DNA of 20,297 bases from an uncultured bacterium (GCA_903876815.1 CAIRBL010000069.1:1-20297), one strand, 5' to 3'. Shown: positions 7,590 through 14,738, counted from the stretch's first letter. The notes: generated by a model not told the origin, from the letters alone. Translations and numbers: made by a program.

Positions 7590-8348
7590 TTATTCACTAA
7601 TTTCTAATCTCTTTTCGACCCCAAGAGATCGATGTCGATTGGTTAAACGGTCATAAAAAATAGTAAGCTCATATAATAAAACCAAAGGCACCGACATTAT
7701 TAATAATGATACCCCATCTGTGGGCGGAAGTAAAGAAACAATCACCACAATAAAAGCATAGGCCACTCTCCTTTTTTTGATCAAAAAACTTCTCTCAATA
7801 ACTTGAAATTTCAAAAAAATAGACATAATAATGGGAAACTGAAAAATAACACCCAGCAAAGCAGCGGTAATGGCAAGTTGTGACAAAAATAAACTGATAT
7901 CCCAAATATTTTGCAAACCAAAAGAAACATTTAAACTAGCCAGCATCTGCAAACCCCAATAGAGTGTAAAAAAACCATAAGCAAACCCCAAAGCAAATAA
8001 CACAAAAGACAGGGGCAAGGTCCAAAACAAAGATCGGAATTCTTTTTTAGATACCGCTGGTTTTAAAAAAGCATAAAACTGATAAAGCGCAAAGGGTGTA
8101 GTCAAAAAAATCGTCAAAAATAAAGCAATATCTACAGACACATCCAAAAATTGGAGAGGTGAAGTGACGGCAATCACTACATTTTGCAAATGAAAGGCTG
8201 CTAAAAATTCTCTAATAATCAAGCCCGCTGAAAAAAAACTAGCCACAAAAGCAACCACAAAAAATAAAGCTATCAGATAAATACGACGCCAAATATCATT
8301 TAAATAAGGTCCGTAGTCTTTAATAATTTTATCTACTTTGCCAGCCAT
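7590..8348 (-). CDS. tatC: Sec-independent protein translocase subunit TatC
   Basis: 252 residues, close to the usual length (E. coli 258), with six predicted membrane helices. Family landmarks: LTTPFALYQFYAFLKPAVSKKEFR (82-105), which holds the conserved loop Glu at 103; a GFAYGFF segment; FQFPI; and the final SLLPPTDGVSLL...PLVLLYEL region. TatC is the receptor for twin-arginine signals. The N-terminal motif usually read as HLxELRxR is YLNDIWRR here (15-22), so the first conserved acid is Asp18 and the first Arg is Trp20. It starts 6 bases after the 170-residue gene stops and is followed by tatA. Two proteins with clear Tat signals are encoded just downstream, which fits a working, dedicated export route. 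Confidence 0.95.
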   Translation of the reverse strand: MAGKVDKIIKDYGPYLNDIWRRIYLIALFFVVAFVASFFSAGLIIREFLAAFHLQNVVIAVTSPLQFLDVSVDIALFLTIFLTTPFALYQFYAFLKPAVSKKEFRSLFWTLPLSFVLFALGFAYGFFTLYWGLQMLASLNVSFGLQNIWDISLFLSQLAITAALLGVIFQFPIIMSIFLKFQVIERSFLIKKRRVAYAFIVVIVSLLPPTDGVSLLIMSVPLVLLYELTIFYDRLTNRHRSLGVEKRLEISE

Positions 8349-8354
8349 AATAAT

Positions 8355-8867
8355 TTATATTTTTCTTGCATCATATGCCCAGTGTAGCAAAGCTTGGCGC
8401 TGTCGTCTACGGCAAGCCAAATTGCCGGCATAACAATTTTTTTTCACCGCACTCCAATGTCTTTTGATAGCTTTCCAGCGCTTGATTTGTCTCGCATCAT
8501 CTGAGCATCTTCTGCCCATAAAATAACGACAATACCACTGAAACCAACCGCGTGGATCTTCTGGGTAAATCCAGCCATGTTTTTGCCACTCACCTAAACT
8601 TTGCGAAGCGTTAATTTGAAAATAATTTAATTTTGCATCATGTTTGGCATGACTCAAGCGCGCTTTGGCAAACCAATTTTTAGGAAATTCTTTTTGACAA
8701 TCTGTCATGTATTTTCCCCCAAAAACTCCAAGCTCAAGCATTTGTTTGGGTGTCAGCTCTGGCTGAAAGTCAGGCGCAAAATCACTGCCCATTGATGCAG
8801 TCAAATAATACGCATAATTTTTCTGCATCAAATCATGAACTATTACTTTAATCGGTTTTTTACGCAT
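8355..8867 (-). CDS. Conserved hypothetical protein (Trp/Arg-rich, CPR-type)
   Basis: 170 residues, soluble, no signal. It is rich in Trp, Arg, Tyr and Cys with strongly conserved-looking blocks: PELTPKQMLELGVFGGKYMTD (37-57), EWQKHGWI (93-100), DPRGWFQWYCRYFMGRR (104-120), then RQIKRWKAIKRHW (126-138) and CRRRQRQALLHWAYD (152-166). I recall near-identical blocks in hypothetical proteins from many CPR genomes and some algae or plants, always without an assigned function. The density of aromatic and basic residues suggests nucleic-acid or nucleotide binding, but this is a guess. It sits between the DUF2177 gene (6 bases upstream) and tatC (6 bases downstream), so it is very probably in the same transcript. 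Confidence 0.75.
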   Translation of the reverse strand: MRKKPIKVIVHDLMQKNYAYYLTASMGSDFAPDFQPELTPKQMLELGVFGGKYMTDCQKEFPKNWFAKARLSHAKHDAKLNYFQINASQSLGEWQKHGWIYPEDPRGWFQWYCRYFMGRRCSDDARQIKRWKAIKRHWSAVKKNCYAGNLACRRRQRQALLHWAYDARKI

Positions 8868-8873
8868 AAAAAT

Positions 8874-9272
8874 TTATCTTAAAAATTTTATAGCCAGCAA
8901 ATATGTCAGCGCCGAAACCAAACTAGTCAAAAGTGTCCCCCAAAGTAAATCAACCAAGGTCACTGCTAGTGGCCAATTTTTTAAAGTTGCTAAATTGCTA
9001 AAATCATAAGCCGAATAAGTGACTAAGCCAAAAAATGCACCGTGCAAAATGATCTGATAGCCCACGTTTTTTTCTAATCCAGGCAAAACTACAAAAAATA
9101 ATATACCAAAAGTAAATAAAATATAAAAAACTAAGGCTGCTAATGCATTGGCGTTGGTTTTCATCAAAAATCCTAACTGTTGAGCATAAAAATTTTTGGC
9201 AATCAAACCAAGCCAAACTACATCTATAAGCACAAAGCTCGATAAAGAGATTAAATATAATTTCCAAAACAT
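8874..9272 (-). CDS. DUF2177 family membrane protein
   Basis: 132 residues with four predicted membrane helices. Family-like features are an early FVLIDVVWLGLIAKNFY (13-27), the central GAFFGLVTYSAYDFSNLATLK (78-98), and WPLAVTLVDLLWGTLL (100-115). The length and these blocks match DUF2177 as I know it. The function of the family is not established. The gene starts 5 bases after the exchanger gene stops and ends 6 bases before the 170-residue gene, so it is co-transcribed with them. Confidence 0.82.
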   Translation of the reverse strand: MFWKLYLISLSSFVLIDVVWLGLIAKNFYAQQLGFLMKTNANALAALVFYILFTFGILFFVVLPGLEKNVGYQIILHGAFFGLVTYSAYDFSNLATLKNWPLAVTLVDLLWGTLLTSLVSALTYLLAIKFLR

Positions 9273-9277
9273 AAAGA

Positions 9278-10219
9278 TTAAGTATTAATACTCAAATAAT
9301 GACTCAAGCCAAATTCTACTAAAATAAAAAGTAAATAGTAAAACAACAAAAACCAAGCCTCTTTCTTACTGACTGTTTTGCCGCTCTGCATAAAATAAAA
9401 CAATAAAACAGCAGCAAACAACATAAACATCGCTGTCACATAAACAATGCGAAAATTAAAAGCAAAAGGTCGAATCAATGTCATGAGACCCACGATGATA
9501 GTGGCATCAGAAATCACTGTACCAAGCACATCTCCCAAAGCTAGTGCATGTTGTTTGTCTTTGACTGCTTTTAAAGAAAAAAATAATTCCGGCAAAGTTG
9601 TACCCACACCAACAAATAACATACCAATCAAAATAGGGCTAATTTTTAAATCAGAAGCTAGAGCAATACCAAATGTTACTGTAAAATGAGAGGCGACCAA
9701 CAAGATGCCCATGAAAAATAACAAAGCAAAAAAATGGCTCCAAGAAATTTTTCTTTTATCTTTTTTCTTTGAGTGTTTTTCTTTTTTAAACAAGAAAAAA
9801 TAAAAAGCTAAGCCAGTAAATAACAAAACTAAACCGTCTATTCTTGAATAGTAGCCATCTAAACCAAAAATAACCGGCACTGCCAAAATAGCTAAATACC
9901 AAGAAGAATTTTTAATCAAGCTACTTTCAACCTTCAGTGCTGTGTTGCTAACAAAAATAATAATAACCAAAACCAAAGTCAGATCAGCAACATTAGAACC
10001 AAACAGTGTCCCTAAACCAAAACTAGGAATGCCTTGCCAAGCAGCTGAAAGTGAAATAAATGTTTCTGGTAAAATAGAAATAATAGCAACTAACAAAAAA
10101 CCAATCAGATATTTAGAAAAATTTAGTTTTTCAGCCAACTTATCAGCTGCTTGCATGGCAAAGTCAGCTGCTTTGATGACAAAAAGTAGAGAAACGATAA
10201 ATAAAATAAAATTCAACAT
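9278..10219 (-). CDS. CaCA-family sodium/calcium exchanger-like membrane protein
   Basis: 313 residues, about ten membrane helices, with two inverted halves joined by a charged loop (KKEKHSKKKDKRK, 145-157). The alpha-1 repeat is about 40-80 (LPE at 50-52, GSNVADL at 74-80); the alpha-2 repeat is about 199-240 (GVGTTLPEL at 204-212, GDVLGTVISD at 229-238). The family exchanges Na+ or H+ for Ca2+ across the membrane. Some ion-binding positions are unusual: the alpha-1 GTS is replaced (AIISILPE), and the alpha-2 GSN is GTV, so the ion or direction may differ from YrbG-type proteins. The first gene of the likely tat operon. An extended -10 six bases before the ATG suggests a leaderless mRNA. Confidence 0.85.
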   Translation of the reverse strand: MLNFILFIVSLLFVIKAADFAMQAADKLAEKLNFSKYLIGFLLVAIISILPETFISLSAAWQGIPSFGLGTLFGSNVADLTLVLVIIIFVSNTALKVESSLIKNSSWYLAILAVPVIFGLDGYYSRIDGLVLLFTGLAFYFFLFKKEKHSKKKDKRKISWSHFFALLFFMGILLVASHFTVTFGIALASDLKISPILIGMLFVGVGTTLPELFFSLKAVKDKQHALALGDVLGTVISDATIIVGLMTLIRPFAFNFRIVYVTAMFMLFAAVLLFYFMQSGKTVSKKEAWFLLFYYLLFILVEFGLSHYLSINT

Positions 10220-10225
10220 GCTTAA

Positions 10226-10234
10226 ATTATATCA
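10226..10234 (-). promoter_or_regulatory. Extended -10 promoter for the exchanger/tat operon (leaderless)
   Basis: On the minus strand TGATATAAT ends exactly 6 bases before the ATG of the exchanger gene, so the normal start of transcription falls on the A of the ATG. There is no good -35 at the usual spacing, as expected for an extended -10 promoter. No Shine-Dalgarno is present or possible. Confidence 0.6.
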
Positions 10235-10243
10235 GCTTTTATC

Positions 10244-10272
10244 AAAAAAAGAAGTCCCGCCGAAACGGGACT
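10244..10272 (-). terminator. Intrinsic terminator of the P-loop kinase gene
   Basis: The minus strand reads AGTCCCG, a six-base loop, CGGGACT, then TCTTTTTTT. The 7-bp GC-rich stem and T-run are standard. It starts 26 bases after the kinase stop and lies just upstream of the exchanger promoter. Confidence 0.88.
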
Positions 10273-10297
10273 GTGGTTGGACTCACAGAAAACAAGC

Positions 10298-10885
10298 CTA
10301 GCTCGCCAAGAAGGCGCGAATCAGGGTAATAGCCTGTCTGGTTTTTTCCTCCCAGTCAGGCTCGTCGATGATCACTCGATTAGGGTGTTGTGCCCAAGCC
10401 TTACGACACCTGTGTTCGAGAGCAAGAGCCCTTTCCGGACTCTCAAAACGATATTCGTTGCCCTGCTTCCCATACTTCTCAGGGTCAAGCAAAGCCAAAG
10501 ATGTCAGGTGGATCACTAGGTCGTAGCGAGCCAAAGCCATCTCATAGGTCATGCCGTATTGACGCAAAAGATCAGCGCTACAGCCCGGCGCATAAGCATC
10601 GACGTCCAGCAAGCCTCGATCACAAATCATCAGCTGAGTACCGGGCTCAGCCAAAAGCTCAGAAGCATCCTCCACGCAAATCTGATCCGGAAAAATGGCC
10701 CGCTCAAAAAGCACCTGCCATTCTTCAATCAGAGGATTATCTGGCTTGGGCACAGGAAAGTGCTTGTTCAACAAGGTGGTTGCTACTTCTGTGATAAAGA
10801 TCGCCTCAGTAAACACCATTTTGAGGGATCCCATCATCACGGTTTTGCCTCCACAAGAGCCACCAGTCAACACGATCTTTTTCAT
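10298..10885 (-). CDS. P-loop ATPase/kinase-like protein (AAA_28-type), GC-rich
   Basis: 195 residues, soluble. Walker A is GGSCGGKT (8-15), directly after the first beta strand. A second core strand ends in MICDRGLLDVDAY (86-98), the DRG/Asp pattern of thymidylate-kinase-like folds, and FESPERALALEHRCRKAW (147-164) matches the helix carrying lid-type Arg residues. This fits the AAA_28 group of nucleotide-binding proteins, some of which are kinases; the substrate is unknown. It differs from its neighbours: about half G+C against roughly a third around it, GC-rich codons, and a strong AGAAGGAGG 5 bases before the ATG. It stands alone between two terminators. This suggests a gene gained by transfer. 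The P-loop call is firm; the enzyme call is tentative. Confidence 0.82.
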   Translation of the reverse strand: MKKIVLTGGSCGGKTVMMGSLKMVFTEAIFITEVATTLLNKHFPVPKPDNPLIEEWQVLFERAIFPDQICVEDASELLAEPGTQLMICDRGLLDVDAYAPGCSADLLRQYGMTYEMALARYDLVIHLTSLALLDPEKYGKQGNEYRFESPERALALEHRCRKAWAQHPNRVIIDEPDWEEKTRQAITLIRAFLAS

Positions 10886-10890
10886 GACAT

Positions 10891-10899
10891 CCTCCTTCT
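10891..10899 (-). promoter_or_regulatory. Strong Shine-Dalgarno of the P-loop kinase gene
   Basis: AGAAGGAGG lies 5 bases before the ATG at 10885. It is the only strong ribosome binding site in the window; most other genes have AT-rich leaders without one. Confidence 0.8.
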
Positions 10900-10944
10900 C
10901 GTCGTGGTGACGAATGTCTTGTTTTCTTTTTAAAGTGCCTATTT

Positions 10945-10970
10945 AAAACCACAAGCCGAAGCTTGTGGTT
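10945..10970 (-). terminator. Intrinsic terminator of the cupin gene
   Basis: The minus strand forms a perfect 10-bp stem, AACCACAAGC and GCTTGTGGTT, closed by a C(TTCG)G tetraloop, starting 12 bases after the cupin stop. The T-run is short (four, two of them in the stem), so termination may be moderate. Confidence 0.75.
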
Positions 10971-10982
10971 AAATTTAAAAAA

Positions 10983-11384
10983 TTATTCAGTTGTCTGCCC
11001 ATCAAAATCTTCTTCATTGTCCATCGCCTCTTGGCGAGTGGCACGGACTATCTGATCTTTATGGTGAGCCGGAGAATAAATGGTATAGAGTTGCAAACTT
11101 TCAGTCTCAGAAGTATTAATGATATTATGCTCAGCACCAGCGGGAACTATGACTGCCACACCATCTTTTAGCTCATACTCATTGCCATCAATGATACATT
11201 TGCCTTCACCCTTTTCAAAACGAAAAAATTGATCATTATCTGTATGCACTTCCATACCAATTTCTTCTAAAGGCCTCAAAGACATCAGAACTAGCTGGCT
11301 GTGCTGGCCAGAATACAAAACTTTACGAAAATTATTATTTTCTAAAGTCGCACTTTCAATATTTTGACAAAATCCTTTTTTCAT
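10983..11384 (-). CDS. Single-domain cupin protein
   Basis: 133 residues. Cupin motif 1 covers about 43-61 (G...H47.D..Q52......GEG); motif 2 is G75VAVIVPAGAEHNIIN90 with His86. The likely metal ligands are His47, Gln52 and His86, with Asp49 at the place of the second His. The family-like YTIYSPAHHKD (100-110) and a C-terminal DFDGQTTE are present. Such small cupins are common in many bacteria with no fixed function; they bind small molecules or sugars. It has its own promoter (11405-11433) and terminator, so it is a single-gene unit, divergent from the glycosyltransferase gene. The cytosolic location follows from the absence of a signal. Confidence 0.88.
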   Translation of the reverse strand: MKKGFCQNIESATLENNNFRKVLYSGQHSQLVLMSLRPLEEIGMEVHTDNDQFFRFEKGEGKCIIDGNEYELKDGVAVIVPAGAEHNIINTSETESLQLYTIYSPAHHKDQIVRATRQEAMDNEEDFDGQTTE

Positions 11385-11404
11385 ATATTTACTTAATTAA
11401 TAAC

Positions 11405-11433
11405 ACTATAGTCTATTTTTACAGCTTTGTAAA
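11405..11433 (-). promoter_or_regulatory. Sigma70-type promoter of the cupin gene
   Basis: The minus strand has TTTACA (11428-11433), a 17-base spacer, and TATAGT (11405-11410), each 5 of 6 to consensus. The predicted start of transcription is about 14 bases before the ATG. Confidence 0.7.
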
Positions 11434-11457
11434 CTGGTATTATAAATAGTTCTGCGC

Positions 11458-11463
11458 TATAAT
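11458..11463 (+). promoter_or_regulatory. Candidate -10 box of the GT-C gene
   Basis: A perfect TATAAT lies 22 bases before the ATG at 11486, but no good -35 is found 16-18 bases upstream. The leader would be about 15 bases with no Shine-Dalgarno. Confidence 0.4.
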
Positions 11464-11485
11464 TTTAGCAAAATTAACCCTCTTT

Positions 11486-13726
11486 ATGATACTAAAAAAT
11501 CCCAAAATAGTAAGCTGGTCACAAAATATCATCTTTGGACTATTAGGTGTCTATATAATTTACAATTTTATTCGCTCATATAGCACCGCTTTTGTCATTG
11601 AAGTCGGATTATCTTTTATCTTAGTAGTCTTATTTATTTATCTAGTTTTAAAGCCCTTGCTAAAAAATATTAGCAAAAAAGAATTTGCTGTAAATATAAA
11701 AATCTTTTGGCTTATTTTTATTTTTTTATTACTCAATATTATTATTTCTAGTGTGGTCGCCTTGCTTAGTGAGGATACAACATTTTTGAGCTGGAGCTTA
11801 CTAATATTAAGTTTGCTTTGGAAAATTTTAGGCACACTATTTATTGTATTGATCGCTACAGCCATAGGTTTAATGCTTTTGAAAAAAATCAAAGCTAACT
11901 TCTTACCAGAAGCTATGGAATTTTTCTTTGGTTTTGGAATTGGCATGGGAATTTTAGGTTTTTGTTCTTTTTTTCTAGCAGTAGCCCAAAAAAGCAACCT
12001 CTACAGTAGTCTTGCCTTGCTAGCGCTGTGTTCTGTGCTGAGCTTTAAAGAAATTTTAAACATTTTACAAAAAATAAAACAAAAAAACATTGAAGTAAAG
12101 GTGAACTTAGAAAATCACTGGCTAATACTTTTTTGGTTTTTATTGCTGGTTTTACTTGAAATTGCTTTTCTCTGTAGCTTAACTAATATTTTCGCTGCTG
12201 ACTGGGACTCATTTCATCAATACCTCACCTTTCCAATGGAGTATCTACAACATGGTGGTTTAAAACAATTTTTATGGCACCCTGGCTGGGGCTACCCGCA
12301 GCTAGGAGAAATGCTATTTTTGTTTGCCGCTACTTTATTTGGTGTGACAGGACCATTTTTGCTCAATTATATATTTTTTATTTTTTTAATAGTCGCTACC
12401 TTCTATTTTACAAATAATGTACACCTTAAAAATCTGCAGCCATATATAGTTTCTTTTCTAATAAGCGCGCCCTTTATAGCTCGGCTGGCTTTTACGCATA
12501 CAAAAATAGATCTGATTTATTTTTTTTACTGTTTACTTATATTTATTATACTCAAAAAAATCCTAGACGATGATGAAAAAATAACCTTAAAAAATAACAA
12601 ACTAAATATTCTATTAGCCATAATTCTTGGCCTTATTCTATCTTTTAAATATATTTCTTTATTTACTACTGTCTCCATATTTTTAGCTTTATTTATTTTA
12701 TCAAAAGAAAAAATTAAATTTTTAAAAAAATCTTTTTTTATTTCTTTGTTTGCTTTTTGCATCATGTCTCCCTGGCTAATCAAAAATTTAATAGTCTACC
12801 ACAGCCCGCTGTACCCATTATTACCAGGACAAGATGCTACTTTCATGGCAACTGGTAAAATGTGCGCCCGATTTTTTCAAGAATCAGCAGCCCATGACAT
12901 GCCATTACTATATGCTAGCTTGATTGAGCAAACTGGTATAAAAATATTTGATAATTTACACATGTTTGGCACAGCAATTACGCGTCTTATAAATGCTGAG
13001 AGCCTGCGTTTTGTTGGCATGTTGTTTATGGCTTTATTTCCACTGATACTACTTTATGCATTTCAATGGAAAAAAATTAGTACTTATAGTAAATTTTTGC
13101 TTACCTTTACTTTAATATTTTTCTTTTTCTGGCTTATTTTTATGATTGGCGCTATTTGGTATTTTTTTCCTGGTTTGCTTGCGCTACTACTTTTTATTTC
13201 CATGAATCTTGAGGTCAATAAACTCAAATCTTTGAGTAAGATTCTTATCATAACTACTGCTTTTTTGGGACTGACTGTCATTTTTCAAAACACACCTAAT
13301 TTAAAACAATTACAATATGCTAATAGGGACTTAAGCTCGCCGGAGTATGTTTTCACAAAAGGAGATTGGCCAGAAGCAAATAATTATATTAATAATTTAT
13401 TAAACTCAAATAGCGATAGTAGAATATACAGTTTTATGGATCCCAGAGGGTACTTTATCCACAATTCTTCTGAAAAATTTATTCTTGATTATTATGGAGA
13501 AAAATTTAATTGTCTCAATGAAGGCGATAATGTAAAAGAAGACTTAAAAAAATTAGGTGCTAAATATATTTTATTTTATAAGCTAAAAAAATTAGACTGT
13601 AAAATTTTGCCAGACCCAAATATAAATAAAATATGTGAAACACTTTATGATTTTGAAGATTTTTTACAAAAAGAAAATTTACCAATAATCTACGAAAATA
13701 GCAGCTACACAATTTACGCATTATAA
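11486..13726 (+). CDS. GT-C-type membrane glycosyltransferase
   Basis: 746 residues with a dozen or more membrane helices and a C-terminal soluble domain (about 610-746). The first large loop has the GT-C pattern: ADWDSFHQYLTFPMEYLQHG (238-257) with an acidic pair (Asp239, Asp241), then WHPGWGYPQLGEM (264-276). In this superfamily (GT39/PMT and ArnT-like) the loop Asp is catalytic and sugar is moved from a polyprenyl-phosphate donor to a lipid or protein on the outer face of the membrane. The soluble tail (GDWPEANNYINN, then YSFMDPRGYFIHN) is also typical. It is a lone plus-strand gene between the cupin and a tRNA, with its own terminator. The nearby polymerases and flippase suggest a role in surface glycan or glycoprotein assembly. 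Exact family and sugar are unknown. Confidence 0.75.
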   Translation: MILKNPKIVSWSQNIIFGLLGVYIIYNFIRSYSTAFVIEVGLSFILVVLFIYLVLKPLLKNISKKEFAVNIKIFWLIFIFLLLNIIISSVVALLSEDTTFLSWSLLILSLLWKILGTLFIVLIATAIGLMLLKKIKANFLPEAMEFFFGFGIGMGILGFCSFFLAVAQKSNLYSSLALLALCSVLSFKEILNILQKIKQKNIEVKVNLENHWLILFWFLLLVLLEIAFLCSLTNIFAADWDSFHQYLTFPMEYLQHGGLKQFLWHPGWGYPQLGEMLFLFAATLFGVTGPFLLNYIFFIFLIVATFYFTNNVHLKNLQPYIVSFLISAPFIARLAFTHTKIDLIYFFYCLLIFIILKKILDDDEKITLKNNKLNILLAIILGLILSFKYISLFTTVSIFLALFILSKEKIKFLKKSFFISLFAFCIMSPWLIKNLIVYHSPLYPLLPGQDATFMATGKMCARFFQESAAHDMPLLYASLIEQTGIKIFDNLHMFGTAITRLINAESLRFVGMLFMALFPLILLYAFQWKKISTYSKFLLTFTLIFFFFWLIFMIGAIWYFFPGLLALLLFISMNLEVNKLKSLSKILIITTAFLGLTVIFQNTPNLKQLQYANRDLSSPEYVFTKGDWPEANNYINNLLNSNSDSRIYSFMDPRGYFIHNSSEKFILDYYGEKFNCLNEGDNVKEDLKKLGAKYILFYKLKKLDCKILPDPNINKICETLYDFEDFLQKENLPIIYENSSYTIYAL

Positions 13727-13750
13727 TTTTATTCACCTGGTTTTTTACCA

Positions 13751-13780
13751 AAAAACAGTACTCTGCAGAGTGCTGTTTTT
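13751..13780 (+). terminator. Intrinsic terminator of the GT-C gene
   Basis: AAAAACAGTACTCT and AGAGTGCTGTTTTT pair around a GC centre with one T-G wobble; the stem ends in TTTTT. It begins 24 bases after the stop. The A-run on the other side means it may also act on minus-strand transcripts leaving the tRNA. Confidence 0.82.
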
Positions 13781-13803
13781 AAAAATAGTTTAATTTTATG
13801 TCT

Positions 13804-13893
13804 TGGCGATGGGGCAGAGATTCGAACTCTGGATCCGCTTGCGCGAATACTGCTTTTCGAGAGCAGCGCCTTCAACCACTCGGCCACCCCACC
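13804..13893 (-). tRNA. tRNA-Ser (anticodon CGA), CCA encoded
   Basis: Minus strand, 90 bases. The acceptor stem GGTGGGG pairs with CCCCATC (one G-U), followed by discriminator G and an encoded CCA. The D arm is GCCGAGTGGTTGAAGGC. The anticodon stem CTGCT/AGCAG closes a loop CTCGAAA with anticodon CGA, reading UCG. A long variable arm (about 19 bases, TTCGCG...CGCAAGCGG region) is the class II sign of Ser, and the T arm holds TTCGAAT. A TATAAA on the minus strand (13899-13904) just upstream may be its -10. Confidence 0.95.
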
Positions 13894-13910
13894 TTAAATT
13901 TATACTTTTT

Positions 13911-13992
13911 CCCGCCTACGGCAGGATTGCTGTTTGTGATCAATTGCTACGCTCTTGGACAAACAGGGAACGAGAGTGTCCTGATACCTGCC
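13911..13992. repeat. Nested inverted repeats in the tRNA/acidic protein gap
   Basis: Outer arms GGCAGG (13920-13925) and CCTGCC (13987-13992) enclose CTGTTTGT (13930-13937) and ACAAACAG (13959-13966), all perfect. CCCGCC (13911-13916) can also pair with GGCAGG, so two foldings exclude each other. The segment is more GC-rich than its flanks. It has no coding frame I believe. It could be a structured RNA or a dispersed CPR palindrome. Confidence 0.5.
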
Positions 13993-14036
13993 ATATTAAA
14001 ATAACATCTTAATTCTCTTCTGATGACTCTTTAGGT

Positions 14037-14699
14037 CTAACTCTGCCACTCCGGTCTATCTAAAATCTCCCAATCTCCGTCTATATATCTAGCCGCTAAG
14101 CCACCAGTAAAAGGTATATCACCATCGTAATGAGTCACATCAATCTCATTGGTCCAAGTGGTGCCACCATAACCCGCTCTTCTATAAGTATATTCAGTAA
14201 ATTCGCCTTCATTATCACCGTCAACACGCACCTCTAATAAACATAGACCGTTGCCGTCTTCATTACGGCGAACTTCTTTGGTTTCTTTGGTTGTTAATCT
14301 AGCAAAAACTTTTAATACCTCTTCTGGCTGAGGAATATACTCTGGTGTGATAATTTCTAACCCTCTTCTTATTGCTTCTTTATTGATCGCGCCTTTCTCT
14401 TTCTGAAGTCTTTTAGCGGCTACTAAGGCCCGCACATACTCCGTCTCCCCGCCAACCACATCACGAAGAGATTTGTGATGAAGTATCGCTGCTGAAAAAT
14501 CTAATGTTATTTGCTCGAGATATTCTAATAATTGAATATCCGACATTTCACGAATTTCTTCCTCAATTGATGTTTCTTGCCCGCGCTCTGTGTTTACTGG
14601 ATCAGACAAATCAATTGACTCCTCTGGAGCTTTTGGCAACTCTTCATTGTTCGCGTCATTAGCTGGCGAAAAATTTTCAGTTGGATGTTCCAAACTCAT
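14037..14699 (-). CDS. Hypothetical acidic protein
   Basis: 220 residues, no signal or membrane helix. Residues 1-52 are disordered and very acidic (Glu, Asp, Pro, Ser). Residues 53-135 are helical and charged (LLEYLEQI, YVRALVAAKRLQKEKGAINKEAIRRGLEII). Residues 136-220 look like a small beta domain with many aromatic residues (EYTYRRAGYGGTTW, VTHYDGDIPFTGGLAARYIDGDWEIL). I do not recognise the family; similar C-terminal segments occur, as I recall, in other CPR hypothetical proteins. It is transcribed alone, divergent from the O-antigen ligase-like gene 60 bases away. Codon use is similar to its surroundings, slightly more GC-rich. Confidence 0.7.
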   Translation of the reverse strand: MSLEHPTENFSPANDANNEELPKAPEESIDLSDPVNTERGQETSIEEEIREMSDIQLLEYLEQITLDFSAAILHHKSLRDVVGGETEYVRALVAAKRLQKEKGAINKEAIRRGLEIITPEYIPQPEEVLKVFARLTTKETKEVRRNEDGNGLCLLEVRVDGDNEGEFTEYTYRRAGYGGTTWTNEIDVTHYDGDIPFTGGLAARYIDGDWEILDRPEWQS

Positions 14700-14738
14700 A
14701 TAGTTGTTTAATGCTCAATTTATTTAAATACACTTATA

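Noticed and set aside
9004..9267. Cys-rich minus-strand frame inside the DUF2177 gene
   Set aside because: Out-of-frame shadow; the 132-residue frame matches a known family.
13798..14012. Plus-strand open frames over the tRNA and gap
   Set aside because: They read through the antisense of tRNA-Ser and the structured gap, and the two candidates are in different frames. No protein-like pattern.
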